This document shows positions 28,452 to 36,126 of a DNA stretch of 64,000 nucleotides, piece after piece. The stretch lies in assembly GCF_003149085.1 (NCBI RefSeq), contig NZ_QGDT01000010.1, positions 124,001-188,000 on the forward strand. The letters run 5' to 3'. Origin of the DNA: Dyadobacter jejuensis (GTDB lineage: Bacteria; Bacteroidota; Bacteroidia; Cytophagales; Spirosomataceae). Under the pieces are notes generated by a model that saw only the letters and a list, made by a program, of their open reading frames with translations, ran no database searches and had not been told where the DNA came from. The stretch's first letter is position 1, and every line of letters begins with the position of its first letter. A program made the translations under genes and the position numbers.

Positions 28452-28671
28452 TCTCTATGGTCGCCGCCTCACTAATGCGCAGCGACAAACAATACTGGCC
28501 TCCAATGTTGACACACACCGGATCACCAAATGGAGCGGACCCGTCCAGCCGAACGGTGCAGCCGGGCACACATCCCATTTCCAACAGCTTCAACGACATT
28601 AACCGATCTTTAAAGGATTTTATGATCCCCTTTTCACCTTTCTTTAGCTGGGATACTGTTCTCGCGGACAT
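28444..28671 (-). CDS. feoA: FeoA-domain protein
   Basis: The 75-residue protein is a small SH3-like FeoA, an accessory factor that interacts with FeoB. Landmarks are LKKGEKGIIKSF, LMSLKLLEMGCVPGCTV and LRISEAATIEIE, with the L-x-E-M-G-x-x-P-G core of the family. It is the first gene of the feoAB pair and overlaps feoB by up to 8 bp. An imperfect palindrome 11 bp upstream of the start is a candidate iron-regulator site. Confidence 0.93.
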   Translation of the reverse strand: MSARTVSQLKKGEKGIIKSFKDRLMSLKLLEMGCVPGCTVRLDGSAPFGDPVCVNIGGQYCLSLRISEAATIEIE

Positions 28672-28681
28672 GGGTCTTTAT

Positions 28682-28700
28682 TTAGATTGAATATACTTAA
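28682..28700 (-). promoter_or_regulatory. possible iron-regulator operator upstream of feoA
   Basis: The 19-bp sequence TTAGATTGAATATACTTAA ends in TTA/TAA arms and is an imperfect palindrome, loosely like DtxR/IdeR-type boxes (TTAGG...CCTAA). It lies 11 bp before the feoA start codon, where a bound repressor would block expression. The inner arms do not match well, so this is tentative. Confidence 0.25.
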
Positions 28701-28817
28701 CTACAAAGAAAGCATTCCTGTTCGGTATTTCAAATTTTAATTTTAGCCATTTCCATTATCCTAATGAAAATCATAGAAATTCATTCAGTTTTCTGAAAAC
28801 CCTGTCCGTTTATGTCG

Positions 28818-28825
28818 TACTTTTG
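28818..28825 (+). promoter_or_regulatory. candidate -7 box for the ccm operon
   Basis: TACTTTTG matches TAnnTTTG exactly, with a T-rich TTTTCTG about 24 bp upstream in place of a clear TTG. Transcription would begin near 28832, leaving a leader of about 120 nt before the ccmB ATG at 28954. No other gene is seen between feoA and ccmB. Confidence 0.45.
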
Positions 28826-28953
28826 TCGGCATAATACAATTAAGATCGGATTGGAAACCGAAAAATTTCCACCCTAATGAAAAGGTTGTATGATTACCAA
28901 CTGTGCCAAGGGCCCAAATAGACCGCCATCTGGCTGACAGAACGTATTTAATA

Positions 28954-29643
28954 ATGACTAACCTGGGGCTACATACCAAATTGAAAGAAATCAAGACCCT
29001 AATATTGAAAGAAGCCACTTTGGAGTGGCGCCAAAAATATGCCATCAGTGGTATGCTGCTCTATGTGGTGAGCACCGTGTTTGTTTGTTATTTAAGCTTT
29101 AGCCTCAAGAGAAATCAGCTCACCCCTATCGTCTGGAACACCCTCTACTGGATCATTCTACTCTTTACGGCAGTAAATGCAATTGCTAAAAGTTTCTCAC
29201 AAGAGCGCTTCGGGCGGCTGATCTACTATTATAGTCTGTGTAGCCCACAAGCCATTATCCTGTCAAAAATCCTTTACAACTGCCTCATTATGCTGCTGCT
29301 GTCATTGACGGGGTTTGCATTTTATGCTTTCGTGATGGGAAACCCTGTGGGCGATATTAAGCTGTATTTGGTGAGCATCGCCTTGGCCGCTGTAGGCTTT
29401 GCATCGGTACTCACCCTAATCGCGGGAATAGCCACCAAAGCTGAAAATAGTGCAACTTTAATGACCGTACTTAGCTTCCCTATCATACTGCCCATGCTGT
29501 TGATGACGATTAAGCTAGCAAAAAATGCCTTAGATGGGCTGGACTGGTCGGTGAGTATGGACGAAATCCAGACTTTACTCGCCATTGATGCCATAGTAGT
29601 TACTTTAAGTTACCTGCTATTCCCGTATTTGTGGAAAAGCTAA
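28954..29643 (+). CDS. ccmB: haem exporter permease CcmB
   Basis: CcmB is the membrane subunit that works with the ATPase CcmA in releasing haem-loaded CcmE for cytochrome c maturation. The 229-residue product starts at the ATG at 28954 (MTNLGLHTKLKEIK); an upstream GTG at 28903 is less likely. It has KEATLEWRQKYAISGMLLYV, the conserved SFSQERFGRLIYYYSLCSP loop and six hydrophobic segments, in agreement with the family. It is the first gene of a ccmBCDEF run. No ccmA is present before it. Confidence 0.92.
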   Translation: MTNLGLHTKLKEIKTLILKEATLEWRQKYAISGMLLYVVSTVFVCYLSFSLKRNQLTPIVWNTLYWIILLFTAVNAIAKSFSQERFGRLIYYYSLCSPQAIILSKILYNCLIMLLLSLTGFAFYAFVMGNPVGDIKLYLVSIALAAVGFASVLTLIAGIATKAENSATLMTVLSFPIILPMLLMTIKLAKNALDGLDWSVSMDEIQTLLAIDAIVVTLSYLLFPYLWKS

Positions 29644-29726
29644 GTAAAGATACTGTTCATGGGCGGTCCAGCCATGACAGCACAAACCTAATAAAGGGAC
29701 CAATAGTATAAAATATCAGTGTTATT

Positions 29727-30386
29727 ATGAGAAAAATGTGGTGGAAAATTGCCAGTATCATCATCCTACTCTATGTGATTGTGATGGGCTTAATGGGGCC
29801 AGTGCCTCACTTACCGATTATCAACGAAACCATCCGAAACACCTATTTTCATGTTGCTCTTTGGTTGGCCATGACGACCCTCTTGTTTTCGTCAATGATC
29901 TATTCTATAGCTTACCTCAACAAAGGGGATATCAAATACGATGACCGAGCGAGTGAAATTGCCAAGGCCGGTATCTTCTATGGGATTCTGGGGTGTCTCA
30001 CTGGCTCGTTATGGGCCAATTTTACTTGGGGGGATCCATGGCCCAACGACCCCAAACTAAACGGTGCCGCCGTTGGTATTCTCATCTATTTGGCCTATCT
30101 ATTGCTGCGGTCGTCGTTCGAAGATGAGCAAAAGAAGGCACGTATTTCGTCGGTCTACAATATCTTCGCTTTTGCGGTGTTTATTCCCTTGATCTACATC
30201 TTACCCCGCCTTACCGACTCCCTGCACCCGGGTAGTGGTGGTAACAGTACCTTTGGCTCTTTTGACTTGAATAACGATATGCGGAAAGTGTTCTATCCAG
30301 CCATCATAGGATGGATACTACTCGGCCTGTGGATGGCCGAACTACGCGTCCGACTCAAGATTATTGAAAGATCCCAACATGACTGA
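29727..30386 (+). CDS. ccmC: cytochrome c biogenesis protein CcmC (CcsA-family)
   Basis: CcmC loads haem onto CcmE in the periplasmic face of the membrane. The 219-residue protein has six TM segments, the histidine in NTYFHVALWLAM, and a tryptophan-rich loop reading WANFTWGDPWPNDPKL. The typical WWD motif is WGxxWxWDxRLT; here the third tryptophan and the arginine are replaced (WGDPWPNDPK), a variant that I believe also occurs in relatives. It starts at the ATG at 29727, 83 bp after ccmB. Confidence 0.88.
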   Translation: MRKMWWKIASIIILLYVIVMGLMGPVPHLPIINETIRNTYFHVALWLAMTTLLFSSMIYSIAYLNKGDIKYDDRASEIAKAGIFYGILGCLTGSLWANFTWGDPWPNDPKLNGAAVGILIYLAYLLLRSSFEDEQKKARISSVYNIFAFAVFIPLIYILPRLTDSLHPGSGGNSTFGSFDLNNDMRKVFYPAIIGWILLGLWMAELRVRLKIIERSQHD

Positions 30387-30477
30387 CCCGATGCTTGTCG
30401 TTATATATTTGGCAGCATCCACAAATCGAGTCTAGAAATTAAACTATCCCTAAAGAAAAACGTTAAGAAGAAAAGAT

Positions 30478-30720
30478 ATGAAACGCAGTGTCATCATGAA
30501 ACGTCTAACCACTCTATTTTCCTTTTTGTTGCTCATGGCAATAACTGTTTCCGCCCAAACTCCAGACTCCTCCGTCGAAATGGCCACCCGACTCCGTCAG
30601 GATGGCAAGATCTGGGTCGTGGTAGCGGTGATAGCCGTCGTATTTATTGGAATCATTGCCAACCTTTTACGTTTGGAAATGAAAGTCCGTAAGATGGAAA
30701 AAGAACTTAATATTAAATAA
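30478..30720 (+). CDS. CcmD-like small membrane protein
   Basis: This short protein (80 residues from 30478, or 74 from the ATG at 30496) has a signal-peptide-like N-terminus ending VSAQ and one TM segment (about 46-65). It closes with a charged coiled tail RLEMKVRKMEKELNIK. CcmD proteins are small single-TM factors that link CcmC and CcmE to the ABC module, and the position between ccmC and ccmE fits exactly. Sequence similarity alone would not settle the call; synteny does most of the work. Confidence 0.7.
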   Translation: MKRSVIMKRLTTLFSFLLLMAITVSAQTPDSSVEMATRLRQDGKIWVVVAVIAVVFIGIIANLLRLEMKVRKMEKELNIK

Positions 30721-30873
30721 ATCAGGAAATATAAGCTATTTTTGAGGTCGCTTAAACCAAAACGGTATTTAAGACAAAAATGGCCTAAAATAGAATTTAT
30801 AACCCATTTTCTATTTTGAAATTTCAAAAAAAGAACCATTTAGCCGGAATCATAAAATAAAGATTTATTCAAC

Positions 30874-31308
30874 ATGAAAAAGATACAAATATTTGGTCTT
30901 GTGATCATTGCCATCGCCATTGGCATCATCGTAACCACAGCCGGAGACGCCAGTACCTATGTAGACTTCAATAAGGCGCAACAAATGGCCGATAGTGGAG
31001 ATAACGAGAGCATACATGTAGTGGGTACGCTCAAAAAAGATGCAGCAGGAAACATTCTGGAAATGGTCTATCAACCTGAAATCGATCCTAATTTTTTCAG
31101 CTTCACCTTGGTTGACAATAATAACGTAGCCAGAAAAGTAGTATATAAAAGCACCAAACCGCAGGATTTTGACAAATCGGAACAGGTGGTCATTATTGGG
31201 CGCATGCAACAAGATGCTTTCGTAGCCGACAAAATTTTAATGAAATGCCCTTCTAAATACGAAGAAGGCAAACTGGAAACTACCGAACATACTGCCCAAA
31301 AATCATGA
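30874..31308 (+). CDS. ccmE: haem chaperone CcmE, cysteine variant
   Basis: CcmE carries haem from CcmC to the ligation complex. The 144-residue protein has one N-terminal TM anchor (about 5-22) and an OB-fold body (GTLKKDAAGN, FFSFTLVDNNNVARKVVY, VVIIGRMQQDAFVADKILMK). Most CcmE proteins bind haem covalently through the histidine of an HxxxY motif. Here the equivalent site is CPSKY, with C125 and Y129, so it is a CxxxY-type CcmE, a form described for some bacteria and archaea. The stop overlaps the ccmF start (ATGA at 31305). Confidence 0.9.
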   Translation: MKKIQIFGLVIIAIAIGIIVTTAGDASTYVDFNKAQQMADSGDNESIHVVGTLKKDAAGNILEMVYQPEIDPNFFSFTLVDNNNVARKVVYKSTKPQDFDKSEQVVIIGRMQQDAFVADKILMKCPSKYEEGKLETTEHTAQKS

Positions 31309-33914
31309 TCCATCATACTATCGGCAATGCCGGTCATTTGCTGGTCATCATCGCCTTCGTCACGGCGATTTTGGCCACTTACGCTTATTTCAAAACTACC
31401 CAAGCTTCTACTTCCCTTCAAGATTTAGAGACCCTCAACAGCTGGAAACGATTTGCTCGCACCACTTTTTTCGTGCATATGGCGGCCGTATTCGGCGTGG
31501 TGTTCTCTTTATACTGGATCATCGGGAACCATTATTTTGAATATCATTATGCATGGAAGAACTCCTCCCTTTCCTTGCCAACTGGCTATACCATTTCCAG
31601 TTTTTGGCAAGACCAAGAGGGTAGTTTCTTATTATGGATATTTTGGAATGTCATACTGGGCTTCATTCTGATATTTACCAACCGGTCGTGGGAAGCCCCT
31701 GTGATGACCATCTTCGCTTTGGTTCAGGCTTTCCTAACATCGATGATCCTAGGGGTTGTCATCCCGGGCATCGATCTAAAAATTGGCTCTACCCCCTTCT
31801 TACTCCTTAAAGAGGTGATGCCAGATATGCCGGTTTGGAAAATGGATCCTAATTTTATCCCTAAAGATGGTAACGGACTGAATCCATTACTACAGAATTA
31901 CTGGATGGTGATTCACCCCCCTACCCTGTTCTTGGGCTTTGCCTCTACAATCATACCGTTTTCGTTTGCCATGGCCGGTCTATGGCTCAAGAAGACTCAC
32001 GAATGGATTCGTCCCGCCTTACCCTGGTCCCTACTATCGGCCATGATATTGGGAGTAGGTATACTCATGGGAGCTTACTGGGCCTACGAAACACTTAACT
32101 TTGGCAGCTATTGGAACTGGGATCCCGTGGAGAACACCTCTTTCGTTCCTTGGCTCATCTTGGTGGCAGCCGTCCATACCATGATCATCGCCCGTAGAAA
32201 TGCTACTGCTCTAAAGACTTCGTTTATCCTGACCATTGCCACCTTTGTATTGGTGTTGTATTCCACTTTTATGACGCGTAGCGGTATCTTAGGAAACGCC
32301 TCGGTTCACTCTTTTACCGATTTGGGACTTTCTGGTCAGTTACTGATATACTTGCTCACCTTCCTTGTCGTATCCATTGGCCTTTTGATTTATCGCTGGA
32401 AAATGTTGCCAAGCGATGAAGAAGAAGTATCCACTTACTCTCAGGAATTTTGGATCTTTATAGGTGCTACCTTACTCTGCCTCTCTGGCTTTCAGATTCT
32501 GGCGACTACCTCTATACCAGTTTATAATAAGATTGCCGAAGCTTTTGGTACGGTTCTCAATCTGGCACTTCCGGCCGATCAGGTGGCCCATTACAATAAG
32601 TTCCAATTATGGTTCTTCTCGCTTATCATTATATTGACCGGTATTGGTCAGTTTTTCTGGTGGAAGCGCGTAGGGAAAGATAAGCTCCAGGCCCTTTACA
32701 ATCCCTTGCTGTTGGCATTGGTGATCAGTGCGGCCATTATTACTTTCGAAGGAGTGAAGGACATTCGCTATATAGCCATTCTAACGGCCTCCGTATTCGC
32801 TATTGTCGCCAACGGAAGTATTTTATTGGATATTCTTAAAGGGAACTACAACCTCTCTGGAGGAGCCATTACCCATGTAGGGGTGGCCCTGATGCTGATA
32901 GGCATCATGTTCTCCTCCGCTTACGAGCAGGTTGTTTCCATCAACAATTCCGGTCTGATGATCTCCCGTAGTGAGGAGTTTACCCAAAACGACAATAAGG
33001 AAAATAAGGAAAACATCACCCTATGGCTCAACAAACCAGAGCGGATGGGCGAATATATGCTTACCTGGAAAGATGTACGCATAGAACCCCGACACATTCC
33101 TTCGTATATCAGCAAAAGCTGGGTAGATCTGATTGAAGGTGACTATCGTGCTGTGGCCCTTAGGGATATCGTAGTAGACGACAAGCAATATTATGCCAAA
33201 GGAGATACTTTGGAAATAGCTCCTGAAAACTTCTATTATGAAGTCGAATACAGGGAACCTTCAGGAAGGGTATTTAACCTTTTCCCCAGGGTGCAAATCA
33301 ACCCCCGCATGGGAGGAATTGTGTCGTCGCCCGATATACAACGTAAGGTGGACAAGGACCTGTACACCTATGTATCGATGGTAACCAACCCTACTGCCGA
33401 GCCGGTATGGAGCCAAACAGAGAACTTTACGGTCAACCTTCGCGACACGTTCTTTGTAAACGATTATGTAGCCGTGCTCGATCAGGTAGTCCGTACCGAT
33501 GACGTGGAGGGAATGCAACTAGCCGAAGGAGACGCCGCTGTAAAGGCGATCATTCGAATTCTGGACAACGAACAAGAGTTTGTAATTACTCCATCTTTCG
33601 TGATTCGTGACCGGATGGTCGCTCGTAAGCCCGAAGTAAACAAAGAGTTGGGCCTTAGGCTTCAGTTCCAGGAGATTAACCCGCAAACCGGACAATTCAC
33701 CTTTTCGGTCAATACCACCCAAAAAGATTTTATCGTCTTAAAAGCCATAGAAAAGCCTTTAATCAATATTTTGTGGTTAGGAACCCTCGTCTTGGTTATC
33801 GGCTTTATTTTGGCCACCATACGCAGGTTCCGCGATTTCATTAAGATGAGGGATCGAGAGGCTAAAGCTGACAAGCGTAAGCCTGGGAAATCCAAAACTT
33901 CTGTGGTCGCTTAA
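31305..33914 (+). CDS. ccmF: cytochrome c haem lyase subunit CcmF
   Basis: CcmF attaches haem to apocytochrome c. The 869-residue product has about 14-15 TM segments and the family's WWD domain, GSYWNWDPVENTSFVPWL, with flanking histidines (WMVIHPPTLFLGFAS; AAVHTMIIARR). It is longer than the roughly 650-residue proteobacterial protein because of a large periplasmic domain between about 545 and 820, and it ends in one TM segment and a basic tail. It is coupled to ccmE by overlap. A strong terminator 17 bp downstream closes the operon; ccmG and ccmH are not seen. Confidence 0.93.
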   Translation: MIHHTIGNAGHLLVIIAFVTAILATYAYFKTTQASTSLQDLETLNSWKRFARTTFFVHMAAVFGVVFSLYWIIGNHYFEYHYAWKNSSLSLPTGYTISSFWQDQEGSFLLWIFWNVILGFILIFTNRSWEAPVMTIFALVQAFLTSMILGVVIPGIDLKIGSTPFLLLKEVMPDMPVWKMDPNFIPKDGNGLNPLLQNYWMVIHPPTLFLGFASTIIPFSFAMAGLWLKKTHEWIRPALPWSLLSAMILGVGILMGAYWAYETLNFGSYWNWDPVENTSFVPWLILVAAVHTMIIARRNATALKTSFILTIATFVLVLYSTFMTRSGILGNASVHSFTDLGLSGQLLIYLLTFLVVSIGLLIYRWKMLPSDEEEVSTYSQEFWIFIGATLLCLSGFQILATTSIPVYNKIAEAFGTVLNLALPADQVAHYNKFQLWFFSLIIILTGIGQFFWWKRVGKDKLQALYNPLLLALVISAAIITFEGVKDIRYIAILTASVFAIVANGSILLDILKGNYNLSGGAITHVGVALMLIGIMFSSAYEQVVSINNSGLMISRSEEFTQNDNKENKENITLWLNKPERMGEYMLTWKDVRIEPRHIPSYISKSWVDLIEGDYRAVALRDIVVDDKQYYAKGDTLEIAPENFYYEVEYREPSGRVFNLFPRVQINPRMGGIVSSPDIQRKVDKDLYTYVSMVTNPTAEPVWSQTENFTVNLRDTFFVNDYVAVLDQVVRTDDVEGMQLAEGDAAVKAIIRILDNEQEFVITPSFVIRDRMVARKPEVNKELGLRLQFQEINPQTGQFTFSVNTTQKDFIVLKAIEKPLINILWLGTLVLVIGFILATIRRFRDFIKMRDREAKADKRKPGKSKTSVVA

Positions 33915-33931
33915 AAGAATAACGACTCATC

Positions 33932-33975
33932 AAAAAAGCCGAAACATACTTGGAAAGGTACGTTTCGGCTTTTTT
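33932..33975 (+). terminator. intrinsic terminator of the ccm operon
   Basis: AAAAAAGCCGAAAC at 33932-33945 pairs perfectly with GTTTCGGCTTTTTT at 33962-33975, enclosing a 16-nt loop and ending in a T run. It begins 17 bp after the ccmF stop. Confidence 0.9.
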
Positions 33976-33987
33976 GTTAGTTTTAGG

Positions 33988-34138
33988 GGTTAAAAGCGGT
34001 TAAAGGTCGAAAGTCAAAGGCAGTGCCCCGCCCGGTCAAAGGTTAAAGGTCGAAAGTAAAAGGCAGTGCATCGTCCGGTCAAAGGTTAAAGGTCGAAAGT
34101 AAAAGGCAGTGCATCGTCTGGTCAAAGGTTAAAGGTCA
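33988..34138 (+). repeat. 43-bp tandem repeat array
   Basis: Two nearly identical 43-bp units (34034-34076 and 34077-34119, one substitution at the last base) are preceded by a diverged copy starting near 33988 and followed by 19 bp of a fourth. Each unit contains GGTCAAAGGTTAAAGGTCG and GGCAGTGCATCG. The AAAGGT hexamer recurs within the unit. No open frame of any length crosses it. It follows the ccm terminator directly. Confidence 0.9.
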
Positions 34139-34172
34139 TATATGCCTAGCAAGAACAGGTAATTGCCTACAT

Positions 34173-34378
34173 CCTTTAAACCTTTAGAAATTAGTACGTC
34201 ACATTAATAAGCAACAAAGGCTTATTGCTTATTGCATATTGCTCATCGCTTACAACCTTTTAAACCTTTAGAAATTAGTACGTTACATTAATAGCCAACA
34301 AAGGCCTATTGCTTATCGCCTATGGCTTATTGCATATTGCTTAATGCTTATTGCTTATTGCATAATGCATAATGCTTA
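34173..34378 (+). repeat. 83-bp duplicated unit with heptamer arrays
   Basis: A segment beginning CCTTTAAACCTTTAGAAAT occurs at 34173 and again, with few changes, at 34256. In each copy it leads, through AACAAAGGC, into a run of the heptamer ATTGCTT and close variants. The first run has four heptamers (34224-34251) and the second has ten (34308-34377). The unequal number suggests slippage-driven growth. The second run ends seven bases before the stop codon of the minus-strand gene at 34385. Confidence 0.9.
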
Positions 34379-34384
34379 CAGCCT

Positions 34385-34984
34385 TTAAGCAAAACGTGCT
34401 GTCCAAACCAACCCTACTATCAGCACAATTGAAACGGCTCCCAGTACGAGCATATTAGAATGGTTGCTAGTAGCTAGTTTTGGCTCTAGGGCTATCCATT
34501 GGCTATTGTCCAATTTAAGCTTTACTTCATACTGGTTTGCCTCCGAAAGGACTACCTGCTTCTGTGGTAATTCCTTTAACGAAAGGATCAATTCGGATAG
34601 ACTATTGGGGGTGTTTACAAATAATTCATTTTTCACGTAAATGGACTGAATGCTATCCGGAAAATTATCTAATTCGGCAAACACCGTCGTTTCATGGCCA
34701 AGGATCACCTGTGGGTTTTTCATGGCGATCGATTGGTCGTTGACCACTACCTCACAAAATTCCTGAAGTTGCTGAATGACCAGCTGCCTGAACTCCTCTG
34801 GCGTCTTAAATGCATCTTTATGGTATCGGTAGTTCACCTCTCCTTCAAAGCCCGTTAAAGAACTTTTAATCACCAATAGCTTCTTCCCATTTTGCTCATA
34901 AATCATCAGACTCGATAAGTTGGGCTGGTGGGCGAAGCACGCCCCTCCCATTACTAACAAAAACAGAAAATTGATATATTTCAT
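34385..34984 (-). CDS. small membrane-anchored protein of unknown function
   Basis: The family is not recognised. The 199-residue product has a signal peptide (about 1-18, ending CFAHQ). A periplasmic domain of about 150 residues follows (LSSLMIYEQNGKKLLVIKSS and later QVILGHETTVFAEL), and one C-terminal TM segment (about 175-195, MLVLGAVSIVLIVGLVW). The pattern of a secreted domain tethered by its C-terminus suggests an envelope protein facing the periplasm. It is 18 bp downstream of the YHYH lipoprotein gene on the same strand, so the two are probably co-expressed. Confidence 0.6.
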   Translation of the reverse strand: MKYINFLFLLVMGGACFAHQPNLSSLMIYEQNGKKLLVIKSSLTGFEGEVNYRYHKDAFKTPEEFRQLVIQQLQEFCEVVVNDQSIAMKNPQVILGHETTVFAELDNFPDSIQSIYVKNELFVNTPNSLSELILSLKELPQKQVVLSEANQYEVKLKLDNSQWIALEPKLATSNHSNMLVLGAVSIVLIVGLVWTARFA

Positions 34985-35002
34985 AACTGATTGTTTCAGA
35001 TT

Positions 35003-35968
35003 TTACCTGGCATATGCCCCTGCCAAACCATTGATAAAATTATTGGCTCCTGCATAATCGACATGGTAATGATATCCCCGGGTACTATCGTAATGACCCC
35101 GATTATCGTCCAAATCGGTATATTCGGTACCTGTAGCACTCAACCGCTCGTACATTCCAAAACCATCCATAGCATACCCGATCATGGCGGCATGCCCATC
35201 TGTTTGTTCGATTTTTGTACTCAAACCAGTAGCCGCATGATAATGATACCCGGCAGTGAGATTGATATGTCCTCCAGCGTCATCGAATGGGGCTAGGGTG
35301 TAGGCGCCCAAAATAGCACTGGTGGGCGCGGGAGCATCGAAGACGACGCCATTGAACGCGATACCTCGGGTAGAAGGACCAGAAGACCCTGGTCCACCGC
35401 CAAAACTAACCGCCGTGCTTAACTTAACCGGGGTAACCGGAATGTAATAGGTGTTGGTCACCGACGATACATAAGAGGGCAGACATTCTACGCAATAATT
35501 TTTGTACGCTTCGCCTACATTTGGATTGGCTGCCGCTTCGCAATCTTCAATGGTAAGGGTTTTGGTGATCGCCCCAGTGCTGGCATCGTACATTTGCCAG
35601 GTGGCATCGTTATAAAAACTGGCTAGATTTTCGATAAAGGCACCATCCACATCATATACATTGCCATCTTCGAGCCATATCCCTCCTGCACTGGCGTCGT
35701 CCGAAATATTAGAAGGACACCAAGGCCCCATCGTATGATCCGTGGCGGCGCTCTTCGCTACAATTTTATAGCAATCGGCTGTGGTCCCATTTGAGAGTGT
35801 GCGCGATACGATGGTTATAGGCTCAGAAAGCCCATCGGCCAAGAAATTGGCTGCATCTACGTCAACTACCGTATCCTCAGAGGCGGTCGGGGTGGTATCT
35901 TCACTGTTATCGCAGGAAATAAAGAATAGAAGCGATAAGGAACCTACAATAAGGGTTTTGAAAGTCAT
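35003..35968 (-). CDS. YHYH-domain lipoprotein
   Basis: The 321-residue product has a lipoprotein signal (LLFFISC, C19) followed by an acidic, threonine-rich linker. The C-terminal region carries the two YHYH motifs that name the family (GYHYHAATG and GYHYHVDYA), with GHAAMIGYAMDGFGMY between them. The domain is common in marine and soil Bacteroidota; its function is unknown, though the histidine-rich motifs suggest metal binding. It heads a two-gene unit with the C-terminally anchored protein downstream. Confidence 0.85.
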   Translation of the reverse strand: MTFKTLIVGSLSLLFFISCDNSEDTTPTASEDTVVDVDAANFLADGLSEPITIVSRTLSNGTTADCYKIVAKSAATDHTMGPWCPSNISDDASAGGIWLEDGNVYDVDGAFIENLASFYNDATWQMYDASTGAITKTLTIEDCEAAANPNVGEAYKNYCVECLPSYVSSVTNTYYIPVTPVKLSTAVSFGGGPGSSGPSTRGIAFNGVVFDAPAPTSAILGAYTLAPFDDAGGHINLTAGYHYHAATGLSTKIEQTDGHAAMIGYAMDGFGMYERLSATGTEYTDLDDNRGHYDSTRGYHYHVDYAGANNFINGLAGAYAR

Positions 35969-36126
35969 GATGTCTAAAATGATTGGTCTATCTCATTAGA
36001 CTCCCGTTTCCTGTATTTCCTTCGCTGCTAATCGATTTATTTTTTAATGGTTTAAATTCAATAGAAACTTTTCTCACGAAAAGCAGGTTGGAACATCACG
36101 ATAATCCGACCCGCGGCTCCCTCCTA

